Source of the DNA: Zoroaster sp. YZ-2022 | Taxonomy: Eukaryota > Echinodermata > Asteroidea > Forcipulatida > Zoroasteridae | Length of the DNA stretch: 64,000 bases | Assembly (NCBI GenBank): GCA_029582265.1 | Contig: CM055833.1 | Coordinates: 28,858,288 to 28,922,287 of the forward strand | Reading direction: 5' to 3' | In this document: piece by piece, positions 20,859 to 36,000 of the stretch | Numbering within the stretch: the stretch's first letter is position 1 | How the letters are laid out: each line of letters starts with the position of its first letter | The notes under the pieces: generated by a model | Told to the model about the DNA's origin: nothing | Seen by the model: only the letters and a program-made list of their open reading frames with translations | Databases searched by the model: none | Program-made: the position numbers and the translations under genes

Positions 20859-23800
20859 ATGGCATCTTGGACTAATAACAGTGGAATGGGTGAATGCATT
20901 GAGGTGAGTTAGAATTGTCAAAGAAATGTTTAATCAATTATCATTCAATCAATAACTAACGTTAACGTGGAACTACTAAATTCTAGTCAACTAGGCTATG
21001 AATGATGTGGAACTGGAAAGTAACAATAACATTAAACACAGCGTATGACTAACAGGAACAGTTATGGTGAGCGATGAAGACTGATGGTGCACCATGTTTT
21101 TCATGGGGCGAAATTGTTTATTTAGAGCAGGTGTTGGCATTTGTGACCCAAAGATCAAACTTCACGTGCCTTCCAGAAGTGAGTTTGAAGGCATTTAAGC
21201 CTCATTGCAAAAATGCCCGATTGCAAAAAATGCCCCATTGCAAAACACCTCATCGCCGTAAGGCACAGGTACGTGTAGCCAAGGGGGTGGGGGGGGGGGA
21301 TGGGGGTGGCCATTGTTGGAATTTACTTTAAAAACAATGTCCTCAACATCAACTTATCACCAAATATATGTTTTGAATAAGAAAAACGTTCCCAGAAATG
21401 AAGTGAAAAAAGAAAATCAACAAATAAGATTTTTATTGAGTCTTTTAGTTCAGAGAAAAGGTTATGGTGCATTTCATTACCCACTGAATTTTATTCAAAA
21501 ATATTCATGTGAGAATATTATGTTCAATACATTTATATATTTTCATGAAACATTTACAAATGAACCTTTTCATGGTACTAATATGCGCCATGTTTTTGAC
21601 AGGGCAAAATTGTTTATTTCGAACACTTACTACCGTCTGTGACCGGTGCTCGAACTTAACGTACACTTCAGACGCATGCGTGAAGTTCAAGCGCCGGGTC
21701 GCAGAAGGCAACGAGTGTTTGAAATAAACAATTTTGCCCCATCAAAAACATGGCGCATATTACCACGAAAGGGTTTATTACCTCAACCTATAAATGTTTC
21801 ACTTCCGCAGGACTACCAGGTGTTGAACCTTCTTGGTAAGGGTGGCTTTGCCTGCGTCTACAGAGCTAGGGCCATCACTACTGGACAAGAAGTAGCCATC
21901 AAAATGGTATGTTGGTTCAACCCAAAGAGGTTCATGGAGGAATTTCACATGAACAAAAGGGTTTCACTAATACTAGGTCTGAAATAAAAATAGGAAAAAT
22001 ACTGTTGGGTATTATCCTCTAAATTTATCTAAACAAAATGAGAAGGCATGTGTAATGTTTTTATTGACTGATTAACCCTCCTACTATATATAGCTGCACT
22101 ATAGAGGTCAAAACTAGTCAACTGCCTGTTTTGACTGTTGACCCAAATGTGCACACAGGGGCATTTTTGACTGGTTTGTACTGTCATTTTGACCACCCTC
22201 AGCAATACCAGACAATGCTTCTACCAGTCAAAAACGGTCGACTCATTTTGACTTGTAAGTTTACTACATGTAAGATTTGACAGTGTTTGACTTTTAAGTG
22301 CACCAGATATACCTTGGCAAGTATATCAAAATTTTGACTGATTTTGACCCTTGTAGTATTAGATTTTGATTTTGTTTTGAATTGATTTTGACTGATTAGA
22401 TAGACAAGAAGATGATGCAAGCGGCTGGAATGGTCAGCAGAGTGAGGAATGAGGTGGAAATACAATGCCAACTCAAACACCCAGCTATCCTGGAGGTAAG
22501 ATACAAAAAAAAGATGGCCTCTCCATAAACCGTATCAGGGATAAGGCTGTGCATTTTTGGTTGATTCGGGAATCAGATACCTAAAACTGGAAATCTTCGG
22601 ATACCCGGGTACCCGTAAACAATTTTGTCAAAACACATAAATACTCCCGAATGTATAAAATATCCAATATGAACATAAGATTCTCTTGTTTTATTCGAGT
22701 CACAATAAATGCGGACTTACTGTAATAATTTCCCACCTCTGTATTAACCAGTTCGCTTCGGAGGCCGTGTACACACGCAATTTTTTTTTGGACAGCGGAT
22801 CGGAGAGCGTCTAAACACGCATTCCGATTTTTGTGTGTGTCACCGGGAGACTTGTCAACATGCCACACGTGGCGGCTGACTTGTATACACGCAATCGTTT
22901 CTCGGAGTCCATGGGGTCACGGTTTGGTGGCCCCGGACAAAATGCACTGCAAATACTGAACGAGTTCACTCTTTTCGTTGATTTTTGCCTAATCCCTTTA
23001 TCCAAGACCTGTTCCTTTGACATACCAGCCAGGGATTTGTAAAGAGGGATTTATATCCATTGTTTACGAGGCATTCGATCTCTCTCCAGGTATGCCGTCT
23101 TTTCGACCGGGCGCTGGTCGCTAATAGGCCGTTGCATCGGGGCTTGCCAACGGTCTAATTGTGCTGAACAAACACAACCGTAATTAAAAAACTAGCCATT
23201 TAATTCTCAAAATGTCAATGAGTAAAGGTGTTTATTTGGGTGTCTGAACTTAGTTTCATTGACAAAAAAAATTATTAATGGCTAGAAATTTTTTCAGATT
23301 TTTCACTGAAAATAAACCCGCACGGGGGACCGGAAAAAAAAATATATTCCCGATGTCAACTGGTTAAAAACGACTTAAGCATCCCCATCATTTCCCCACA
23401 CACATTTTTTTAAACAAAAAATGGCTGGTCCATAGTATGTTTATTATCTGTTTCTTTATCCTGGTTGGGTGTCATCTTGGGGGAGGGTGGGGTATCCCCA
23501 TTGAGCGACGTTTGTAATACAGTACATAATGCAAAAACATTTCAATATCATTCCCCCTCCTTCACTTTTCGACATGGATTTACCCCACTGATCTTTTTCA
23601 TCTGATTGCTCAGTTGTACAGCTACTTTGAAGATAACAACTATGTGTACCTGGTACTAGAGATGTGTCACAACGGGGAGATGTATCGATACCTCAAGACC
23701 AAAAATAAGGTCCTGACGGAAGAGGAAGGTAGATCACAATCACTTTATTGCACAGCCCCGTCCCCCTTATATTTGTGGGTAACGCTTTCAGTCAAAGACG

Positions 23801-23982
23801 GTGTGCGAGTACCTAGTACAAAAATAATCACATGCTTAAGCAGGCTTGTCGGAAAACAATGGCATTGTATTATACATGAATTACTGGAAGTCTGTTACCT
23901 ATACAGGGTTCAAAATTAACACTAGTTCGCTAGCCCGAGGCTAGTGGTTTTAGCAGCGGGACTACTAGCTGCTGGGGTTTGG

Positions 23983-24015
<33 letters not shown>

Positions 24016-27000
24016 TAGACTTATATGGCGCACGTTTCCACCAAACTGGTGCTCAAGGTGCATTACATTATTACCCCTGCTCATCAGGCTCATAAATCAT
24101 TCCTGAAACCATCTCAGCTCCCTGGGGAGTATACAGCTCAGTTGCTGCCATTTCAGCGCATATGGGCTAATCAAACACAACAACCAACTCTGCCCTCACA
24201 GGTACCCATTTACCCCTGGGTGGAGAGAAGCAATTATGGTAAAGTGTCTTGCTCAAGGACACACAAGTACCCCGGTCGCGGTAGGGATTCGAACCCAGAT
24301 TCTGACGACTCAGCCATCAGAACACAAATCCGATGCACTAAACCGCTCGATGGGATATTGAAAAAAATTATGTAAAAAATTATACAAAATAAGTTTTTCA
24401 CCTTTTTTCAGGACTACTAAAAAATATGAAGGACAAGTAAAATTTTGACATAACTGGTCCTGTGGGCTACCGTAAAACTCAAGATAATTTCGACACCTGC
24501 TACACAAAGTGAAGAGCGAACTCTTCAAAAAATGTAATATAACGCCCTGTTTCATCTTTTGCCAGCTCGTCATTGTCTCAAGGAGATTGTCACAGGAATG
24601 CTGTATCTCCACTCACATGGAATTCTCCACAGAGACCTGACATTGGCTAACATACTCCTCACCAGAGACATGCACTGTGTATGTAGACTCCCCAAAAACT
24701 TGCTTTGCCGTCGATAAAGTAGAATTATTTTTTATGTATTTATTGGGTTCTTGCAATGGTATTTACATTAAACATAATGTAATTGTGCCCTTCACCGATC
24801 ATCTAACAAGCTCAGTAGTCAAGAGTTGAAATCTCTGTTTAAGTAAACATGAGGTCGTAGGTTTAAAGCTCACCAGAATCACGTGTGGATTGTTATGTAA
24901 CTCAATTTGAAAGCATTGCTAAACTACCATGGTCGAGAGTAAACAAATTTCATATTACTATATAAAAATGTATATTGAACATATCTTGAACCACAACTTT
25001 CTTCATTGACAGAAAATCGCTGACTTTGGACTTGCTGCTAAGCTGAACATGCCAAATGAGAAACACTACACAATGTGTGGAACACCTAACTACATATCTC
25101 CGTATGTATACAATTTTTCACCAACCACTCCCTCTCCCTTCATTCATAACCAAACATCAAAATTTAGTTATCACATTAACCCTAACCACCCCAAACCATT
25201 CCAAACTCCAACAGCATGGTTTGTTTGATTTTGATGGACTCGGTACTGTATAGCCCTGACAGGGATACTTTGCAATGGGGCCTGGTGTCCCAATTCCAGC
25301 TAAGTCCAACTAAGTTGGGTGGTAGGGTTTGTGCATGGTGTTGGATTTTGGCGGATTCAGGAATGTTCTTAGCCAAAATAGCTAGGGGGTTAGGGTTAAC
25401 CCTAACCTTCCCAAATCCTCCAAAATCCTCTTTGCTAAAGTGAAGGATTTTGAAGGATTTTGAAGGATTGAGGTTACATGCTACATGCTCTTTACTAAAA
25501 GTGAAGGATTTTGGAGGATTGAGGTTATTATGCATACTTGCCTTTCCATGGTACATGTACATCCATGTTTGTTGTAATGATTGCAAGGTCAGTGCTTGGG
25601 TCAGTGGACACTGTTTATTGCTCCATGCATGCAGGGAGGGTCCCTGGCCATGTACATGTATCACAGATTAGAAACACATGTGTGCATACATGTCATGTGC
25701 TTGCTTTACTACTGAAGGATTTTGGAGGATTCAGGTTATGTGTAAGCAAATGGGCCTAGGGAGTTAGGAAGGATTCAGGTTATATGTAAGCAAATGGGCC
25801 TAGGGAGTTAGGAAGGATTCAGGTTATGTGTAAGCAAATGGGCCTAGGGAGTTAGGAAGGATTCAGGTTATGTGTAAGCAAATGGGCCTAGGGAGTTAGG
25901 AAGGATTCAGGTTATGTGTAAGCAAATGGGCCTAGGGAGTTAGGAAGGATTCAGGTTATGTGTAAGCAAATGGGCCTAGGGAGTTAGGGTTAATGGAAAG
26001 CTGTAACATGGTAATGCTGGCAAAAACTGCTTCTTCAATATGCTTTCTCTCTTTGAATCCAGATATACATTTAAAAAATGTTTTTATTTTAAGTTTTAGC
26101 TTATTAGATTTTGTCATTATTACTTTTCAATTTACAGCTTTTAAGACAAATTATTTATAAAGCCTACAAGAAATACTCTGGTAGAGTTGAATTATTGGGC
26201 CACTAACTACTATTTTGGCCACATGTCCTTTTGCTACAAAAAAAAATCTTTATTTGTTAGAATTATTTAAAGGGAAAATTGATAGCATCATCAGCTAACT
26301 ATCACCAACCTATCATCAACCTATCACCAACCTTTCACCAACCTATCACCAACCTATCACCAACCTATCACCAACCTATCACCAACCTATCACCAACCTA
26401 TCACCAGCTTTACACCTAGAAAGCATTACATTATAAATTGAACGATTCAATTATTTTCAGGCCTGTGATTTCTCATGATTTTTCCTGATTTCAGGATTTT
26501 TTTGCAAATCTCTCTTTGCCTCAAAAGTTTCTTGAAAGAAGAGAAGTAGCCTGTATTGTGTCCAAACCTCTAGTTTCTTATTTGTGGAGAGTGTGTAAAT
26601 CCTCCAAAATTAAACATCCAGGAGGTTCAGGGGGCTTTGTTCTCTAGACCAAAGGGATACCCAGGCCTGCTACCCACAGGAGGTTCAGGGGCTTTGTCCT
26701 CTAGACCAAAGGGAGACCCAGGCCTGCTACCCACAGGAAGTTCAGGGGGCTTTGTCCTCTAGATCAAACGGATACCCAGGCCTGCTACCCACAGGAGGTT
26801 CAGGCGGCTTTGTTCTCTAGACCAAAGGGAGACCCAGGCCTGTTACCCTTTTTCAGGATTTTGTACTTTTGTCAAAGCACACCTCGGCTATCTTTAAGGA
26901 TGTGGTATGTGTTATTTATTCATTTTATTCTTTATCCTTTTACTCACAGTGAGATTGCAACCCGCAGCGCCCATGGGCTCAAGTCTGACGTTTGGTCTCT

Positions 27001-30000
27001 CGGGTGTATGTTGTACACTTTCTTAACTGGTCGACCGCCATTTGATGTATGTATGAAATAAAAACCCTCTTTATCGGTTTGGTTTGCAGTAACACCATGT
27101 GGTTTGGATCTTAACTATTGCTGAGGAAGATTGTCGTTCAAATAAGAACCGTAAAAGTCTTCTCTACGTTTTGACTAGCGTGCTGTAGTCATCGTCAGGA
27201 GACAAAGAGAAGACCTATTCCTTGAAACGTACATACGGTTCTAATCTGAACCACAATCTCACTTTATGATAGTTCAGTTCCAAACCACATGGTGTTACTG
27301 CAAACTGATAATGGTACCATGCAAAACCTTAAACCCATCTTGTTGTAACAATGGTCAAATTGAGTAAAACATTGCCTGCACCAGCCATATGCCATTCCTT
27401 ATTAAAGCGCTTAGGAAGGTCAAAATAGTCAAATTACAGATAAGGCAAATCACCAGACAGGTCAAAATCAGTCAGCTAGACAAAAGATTACCTCCCCCCA
27501 CACACACCCACCCAAGGGTAAAGTGGCTCTTGTAGTCAGTTGACTGTTTGTGATCAGTGTGACAAATTGGTGGACAATTGCTTCGAGAATAAGAGAGCTT
27601 TAAGAAAGACTAATAAGCCCGACTCAAGCCTGCGACACCGCGACTACCTGGGTCAACTGAGTAGTAGTAGTAGTAGTAATTGCGGTGACACCATGTGAAA
27701 TTGTCTATTGAGTAGTAATTAGTTCTGAAAAGAACTGGAGGTTACAACTCAACGTTTCGATCAGTATGCGCTGATCGTCCTCAGAAACTCAGGAGAGAGC
27801 TTTTAGATAAACCTTTAGTGTTGCAGTTTCGTCCCCAAAAATATTAACAATGTTCAATTTTACATTATACACAGCTTGAAATATAATGTGTCCTATCTGC
27901 ACATAGAGGCCACTCCGATCCACTATTAAATTTTCAATAAGTTCTTCACCAACCTTTAGTACATACAAGCCTGCTGTCCTTTCCAAGTAATCTTACAAAA
28001 TCAACTGTGTGCCACCCAAGGCCACTGTAAATGTTTGAACATATTAGTATGGCCTGCAATGTATCAATGGGAGACCACCTTACCCTGCAATCTCAGTGGT
28101 GTGACAGTGCACAGAAGGGTAACCATAGGAAGCCACTGGCAACAGCTAATGGCTTGGAGTGGCCTGAATGGGTTGTTTCAAAAATTGCTCTGATTGTAGG
28201 AGGGTTAACTGCCTACTCAAATGAGTTACTGTCCATAACCTTAATGACAAATTGATGATGTTATTTCATGAACTTTAAAGATTTGCTTTTCTTCATTTCT
28301 TGCAGACAGAAGCAGTGAAGACTACTCTCAATAAAGTTGTCCTGGCAGATTACATGATGCCAGAGTAAGTTATCTACAACATTATGCACATATCAGTGCA
28401 ACCCATCCGGCCTGCCAATCAAACAACACAGATTGACCAATAAGGTTACACTATACCTGACAACTGTTGCTATCCGCCATTATGTCGGTCAAACTTTCAT
28501 GAAACCCTTCCTTCATTGTAAAATGCTGCTCATATTGACACTTTGTATCCACATCGTAATTTTTTGTCTTTCATCAGTCTGGTAGCATTAAGATTTAAGT
28601 TGAACTTGCCTGCACGTATGGCTTAGTCTTGATTCCAACAAATGTTTACCATGCTTTGCTTTTTCAAGTTTTTATTTATTCCATTATTTATTTTATTTTG
28701 CAGGCACATATCCATGGAGGCAAAAGATTTGATTAATCATCTACTCAGGAAGAACCCAGACGACAGATTGAGTCTCTCAGGTCAGTTGTTAAAGGTCAAC
28801 AGAGGTCAAGGGTCACACTAGCTGTTGCACATATCTTTTACAATATATCTTTATTGGGATTTGTTCTAATAAATAGAGAATTAACTGTTGCAAACTGCTT
28901 ACCAACCTAAAGGACCTGTAGCAAAAATGCAAAATAAATGTTATTGGCTTTACATTTTGAACCTAGCATGTTCTTTGCCTTTGAGAAATAACCTGCTAGG
29001 TTCAGAATGTAAGATCAATAACATTTATTTTGAGATTTTTTCTAAATTGTTTTTGTGTTGTTTTTTGTAAAATGGAACACTGCAAGAATCATGATGTTTC
29101 TTTTCATCAAGTTATCTTGTTTCGTAATGTTTGGGTTAGATTGGGGGGAGTATTTTGATTTTGTTTTCCTAGCCTTGGTTCAACCTTTGTCGGAGCCTTG
29201 GCTCGATCATGGGGACTTTTGCAAATCAGTCAACTGACTGTTTTGACTCTTGCCCCAAATGTGCACACAGGGGCATTTTTGACCACCCTGAACAATACCA
29301 GACAATGCTTTTCTACCAGTCAAAAACAGTTGACTCATTTTGACCTGTAAATGTACTCACTACACATACGGTTTGACAGTGTTCGACTTTTGAGTTCACT
29401 AGATATACCTTGGCAAGTATATAAAGATTTTGACTGATTTTGACCCTTGTAGTAGTAGGAGGGTTAATGGTTCAAGTGTATTCATTTGTTAGTTCTAAAT
29501 TTGATTCCCCTTTTCCATTCTCAGGTGTGCTTGACCATCCATTTATGACAATGAGCCCATTGTCAAATCACCGTCTTGAACAGGATCAAAGAACTTCAAA
29601 ACAGGTACGTGATTTGTCTTATTAATGCATTCAAGCAGTAAATTATGAATATTTGTTTACAGGGAAGGCACATCAACGGTAATGTTGTCAAAACTGATTC
29701 TACGGATAAACTTTGAGTCAAGATTAAATAATGAACCTTTGAAAGTTTCAGCTCTTTACTTTGTGTCGTTCACAAGAAAAGAAGGAAAATGCATTCAGAT
29801 TTTGGGTAAAATTTGTGGTACATACAATTAAGAAAAAAGTACTCTTTCCTAAATTTATTTCACTTTTCTTAATAATGACATCGCCTGAGACAAAATTATT
29901 TCTAGGGAAGATTAATACCATCATCAGCTTTAACACTAAGTTTAACATTAAAATTCAACCATTTTGTAAGTATTCTTATACTTTACCTTAAGAGTTGTTT

Positions 30001-33000
30001 GAATTTTTCATTAATTATTCCATTCTTTCATGAACGTAACACAGAGGCGAGTTGAATCATCCATCGACAGTGGCCTTGCTACAATGGCAACAATCTCCAT
30101 GGCAACGACCTGCCCGTCATCACGCAGTCGACCAATCAAAGCATTGCCACTCTCCAATCTTACTCCTTTAGTGTCACAGGAAGACGGGGTGGACGGAGCT
30201 AAAAGCCATACCCATGGTTTTGAAGGCAGGTATGGCAAAGCACGATGGACGGGAAACCAGTATGACCGGCACCCACCATCACCTCCCGTCAAGCAGAAAG
30301 CAAGGTAAAATTGTGATTTTCGTGTTTCAAACTGTCATTTTAAGAATTAATCCTTTTCGGATGAATGAGATCTTGTTTAAGAATATTACATTAGTTGTGT
30401 TGCATTTGTATCAATTAAAGCAGAAATCAATTTGTTCTGAAAACGCATCCATTAACTTTTGTAATTTTGTTTTCTTTTCATCTTCTAGTCCCAGGAAAGA
30501 ATCACTGAATGACAAGCCATCTGCTTCACTGGCTTCGACGTCTTCACAGCAAGGCTCCTGGCTAGAGAACACTGGTAAGAAGAAACGTGGCTATTCTTGG
30601 CTGGGAAATACACCAATCTGGCCTGTCAATCAAACAACAGGGATTGACCACTAGGGTTGAGCCTTTACATGTCCACTGTTACTACTGACCACTGTTACTA
30701 CTGACCGCTGTTACTACTGACCGCTGCTACTGCTGACCGCTGCTACTGCTGACCGCTGCTATTGCTGACCGCTACTACTGCTGACCGCTGTTACTGCTGA
30801 CCGCTGCTACTGCTGACCGCTGCTATTGCTGACCGCTGCTATTGCTGACCGCTGCTACTGCTGACCGCTGCTACTACTGCAGACCGCTGTTACTGCTGAC
30901 CGCTGTTACTACTGACCGCTGTTACTGCTGACCGCTATTACTACTGACCGCTGTTACTGCTGACCGCTGTTACTGCTGACCGCTGTTACTGCTGACTGCT
31001 GTTACTACTACTGACGGCTGCTACTACTGGCGGCTGCTACTACTGGCGGCTGCTACTACTGACGGCTGCTACTACTGACCGCTGCTACTACTGACCGCTG
31101 CTACTACTGACCGCTGCTACTACTGACCGCTGCTACTACTGACCGCTGCTACTACTGACCGCTTTTACGACTGACCGCTTTTACGACTGACCGCTGTTAT
31201 CGGTCAAGCACATAGCTTTTATGCAGATGGTGTAAGTTTTCAGCATTGCTATTAAGGTTAGGCAGGGACTATGGCCATAGCTGATGGGTGTATTGTGTAG
31301 GTGTGAAAACCCATCACAAAGACTAGATTCTGTTGCTGAAAACTGATTTGTAAATATTTATAAATATTCGTCATCAGGTTTGAGAGGCACAGACATACAC
31401 AAGGGCCAACCAGACATTGGCAGGTCATCCCAAGATATCGGCTCAAATCACTACGGCAATCACCCCCACCACTCCAGTGACAAGTCCACCAGCTTCTTAT
31501 CCGGCCTGCACCATGCTAAACAGGGGAGCCGACCCTTTGAATCAGTGGAGAGGAGGAACCATCAATCGGGTGTGACTAACAGCAGTCTGCACAGGACAGA
31601 AGGCTCTGGACAGGGGTACGGAATGTATAACACGAATGAAAACCACTGGAAAAGGACAACCGACTCCCAGGGAGAATACAGGAACAGCTCAAGCAGTGTC
31701 GATAAATCTGACAGGTTTTTTGAGAACAGGAGTGACTTTCCACTTGCAAGTTCCTCACAGATTGGTATGCAATCAAAAGAACATTCTGCCTCTCAAGAAC
31801 AACTATTTATGAAGGCGTCGTATGATGCAAGACACCTTGGACTTGAAGACAAGCGGACCGTCCAAGAATTGCAAGAAGTGACAAATTCGGGGGAATTTAG
31901 GATAGAGAAGCACGACGGAGTAGATCATAAGGGCTCCAAACATAGCATTGATGAAAAAAGAATTGCCTGGGAATCACACCACAGTACAAACACTGGAGTA
32001 ACAAATCATCAAACCAACAGATCAGTCACCGACCTTTCCAGTCATCAGCTGTCGACCCATCATCACTCAAAAAACAGAAGAAAAGAAGACTTGGAGAACA
32101 TGAACTTACAGAAAAGCCGGCCGTCGGAAGACAGTCGGGGTAGAGAAGGGAGGGACAGAAATGACATTGAGGTGATACAGAGGAACGCACAGAAGCACAA
32201 GAAGCGAGAAAGAAGCAGTGCTGACAATGGAGGGAAGAGCTTAGTAGAGTTGACTGCACCACTTAATGCTCGCAGGCTAAGGCCGATCAGGCAACGTACT
32301 AGGAATGCTATGGTAAGTTGGTAAAACTAGGGACCAAATTCATAGAGAGCAGCTCTATGAGATTACTTTCGCTAAGCACATTTTTTTTTTGATAAGCAAT
32401 TTAAAACAGCAAGTTAAACTCGTTGATGGAAACTAAAAAGTAACATTACAAAATATTTTATACTTGGTGACAAGAATTATTCTTGTGCTTATTATCTTTG
32501 TTGAATTAATGACATTTTTATTTTTAGGTGAGTATCCTTGAGAGTGGTGAAGTGTGTTTGGAGTTTCTGAAGATCAAAGACGGCAGAGACAGGGTGGTGG
32601 AAGTATTCAGGATCTCAGAGGATGGAATGCAGGTAGATATGAACTTCAGATGGCTTGATAAAGTCATTTGAGATCTATCTCTTGTTGCCATGAAGAAGTG
32701 TTGAGCCTTGTCTAAATGATTCCATTTTCCTTATCATTATGTTTGATGCGAATGGCCTATCATTGCGCAAAAACATCTGTTGTAACCTTATATCTGCCAG
32801 CCCACAAACTCGAGTTAAATGTGTGTATTTTCTGACAGCACTCCCTTTTCCAATTGTCAATCAGATCACGACCTATCACCCCAACGGCGGTAAAGGTTTC
32901 CCCGTCATGGACGCCCCTCCTTCCCCTCCCAAGGACCACACCACCCTCTACACGTACCACAACCTCCCCACGAAGTATTGGAAGAAATACCAGTATGTGG

Positions 33001-36000
33001 CCAGGTTTGTCCAGCTTGTGCGCTCCAAGACACCCAAGGTGACCCTCTATACCAAGGAGGCAAAGTGCATGCTGATGGAAAACCTTCCCGGGGCCGACTT
33101 TGAGGCTGCTTTCTATCAAGGTTGGTTCATAGCGGAGACTCAATGGATCTATCAACATTATAAAGATCTATCCACAATGACAGGCCTGTGATATCCTGAT
33201 ATTCCTGATTTCAAGATTTTTTTTTTACAAATCTCTCTTTGCCTCAAAATTTTCTTGAAAGAAGAGAAGTAGCCACCAAGGAAAGGGGTAAAATATCCGT
33301 TGAAATGTACTATTTGCTGTATAAGGTCAAGAAAAGCACGAACAGAGTGCATCTTTAAGGCAAATGTGAATAGTAAACCCTTTAAAATAATTGTGTTAAA
33401 TATGTGACCCGACCGTACAAAATGAGTCGGAAGTCACAAATGCCTGTATTGAGCTACGGACACGTAAACGCGAGTCATGTATGTGTGTGGTCGAAAAAAA
33501 AAAAATTGTTTTGTTTTCGAAAGAAATAAGTTTTTCTACTTATTTCTTTCAAAAAAAAAAAAAAAATGACTCATGTTTACGTGTCCGTATCTCAATACAG
33601 GCATTTGCGACTTCCGACTCATTTCGTACGGTCAGGTCACATATAACAATGTTCTTCAAAAATTGTATAAATAATATACATGAGTATAGTGTCTGATGTT
33701 AAAAAGTATTTGACATAAATTTATGGGATGATGACTCGAATACCTCTCTTAACCCTAACCCTCCCAAATCCTCCCAAATCCTCTTTGCTAAAGTGAAGGA
33801 TTTTGGAGGATTGAGGTTATTAGGCATACTTGCCTTTCCATGGTACATGTACATCCATGTTTGTTGTAGTGATTGCAAGGTCAGTGCTTGGGTCAGTGGA
33901 CACTGTTTATTACTCCATGCATGCAGGGAGGGTCCCTGGCCATGTACATGTATCACAGATGAGAAACACATGTGTGCATACATGTCATGTGCTTGCTTTA
34001 CTACTGAAGGATTTTGGAGGATTCAGGTTATGTGTAAGCAAATGGGCCTAGGGAGTTAGGAAGGATTCAGGTTATGTGTAAGCAAATGGGCCTAGGGAGT
34101 TAGGAAGGATTCAGGTTATGTGTAAGCAAATGGGCCTAGGGAGTTAGGAAGGATTCAGGTTATGTGTAAGCAAATGGGCCTAGGGAGTTAGGAAGGATTC
34201 AGGTTATGTGTAAGCAAATGGGCCTAGGGAGTGTGGAAGGATTCAGGTTATGTGTAAGCAAATGGGCCTAGGGAGTGTGGAAGGATTCAGGTTATGTGTA
34301 AGCAAATGGGCCTAGGGAGTTAGGAAGGATTCAGGTTATGTGTAAGCAAATGGGCCTAGGGAGTGTGGAAGGATTCAGGTTATGTGTAAGCAAATGGGCC
34401 TAGGGAGTTAGGAAGGATTCAGGTTATGTGTAAGCAAATGGGCCTAGGGAGTTAGGAAGGATTCAGGTTATGTGTAAGCAAATGGGCCTAGGGAGTTAGG
34501 AAGGATTCAGGTTATGTGTAAGCAAATGGGCCTAGGGAGTTAGGAAGGATTCAGGTTATGTGTAAGCAAGTGGACCTAGGGAGTTAGGAAGGATTCAGGT
34601 TATGTGTAAGCTAATGGGCCTAGGGAGTTAGGAAGGATTCAGGTTATGTGTAAGCTAATGGGCCTAGGGAGTTAGGAAGGATTCAGGTTATGTGTAAGCA
34701 AATGGGCCTAGGGAGTTAGGGTTAATAACTAGAAATACATTTCAGTGTTGATTATGTTAAACCATTCGTTTTCATTCAGGTACAAAGTTACACCTGTCTG
34801 GCCACACCCTCCAAGTCACCGAGTCCAGCAGTAAAACCACCTCCTTTGACATGTCCAGTGGATGCCAGGCTATCCCTGCTGACATCCAGGCTCTAGTCTC
34901 TCACATGCAGGATGTCCACAGGCAGTGTCTTGAGTTAGAGGTGGCCATTGCCGGCATGGAATCGGTCAAAGGTCACGGGCCGTATTTCCCCATCATTATA
35001 TGCAGGTGAGTTAGCTCTGAATGCAAATTTAAACAATTTATTTCAAAAATTCCAAAATTCAATTCAATTAAAAATTTCAAATCCAAATTTGATTCAAAAT
35101 TCAAACAATTCATATTAAAATAATAATAATAATAATAATGTGTGGATTTATATAGCGCACGTATCCACCAACTAAGTGGTGCTCAAGGCGCATTATATTA
35201 TTATCCCTGCTCATAAGGCTCATAAATCATTCCTGAAACCATCTCAGCTCCCTGGGGAGTATACAGCTCAATTGCTGCCATTTCTAGCGCATATAGAGCA
35301 AACCAACTCTGCCTTCACAGGTACCCATTTAACCCCTGGGTGGAGAGAAGCAATTATGATTAAGTGTCTTGCTCAAGGACACAAGTGTCACGGCCGTGAT
35401 TCGAACCCACATTATGTTGCTAACACCAGAACTTGAATCCGGTAAGCTAGACCGCTCGGCCACGACACCCCATAAGTAAGTTCTTAACGATAAGTCAAGT
35501 TGAATTTTATTTGAATTAATTTAGTTTGTCTCTTTTTTCTTTGTACCAACAGAAAACCTACCTCTGCTGACTCAACACTAACCTCATCAGATAAGACTAT
35601 TCAGAATTCTAAATCCAGTGCTCCCCTGCCTGACTCCACCCCTCTGGCTACAGTCACGTCACCCAGTGTGCCACCACCTGTGTCGGCGTCTGTGTGCTCA
35701 TATGACGGGACGGTGTTTAGTATGAAGAGTGAAATGCAAAGAGCGTCTTCAACCAAACCAACCAATCACAGTGAGTCAACATGTCATGGTCGATATTCCA
35801 ACTGCCTATTATTCAGACAGCTCATTTGTCAGACAAATAATCCTAACGTAACAATAACAGTGTGATTTCTCAGGTTTTTTCCTGATTTCAGGATTTTTTA
35901 CAAATCTCCCTTTGCCGCAACTTTCTACAAAGGAAGTGTTTAGATAATAATTGTTTAATTTGATAGTCTTGTCATTACCAATGTTGTACCTTTACTTAAA

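Noticed and set aside
25182..25664. 160-codon minus-strand frame rich in NLNPPKSF
   Set aside because: It spans two adjacent MITEs; repeated AATCCTCC motifs create the open frame.
34010..34725. Regular 44-bp repeats resembling a CRISPR array
   Set aside because: The units are contiguous, without unique spacers, inside a TTAA-flanked element of an animal genome.
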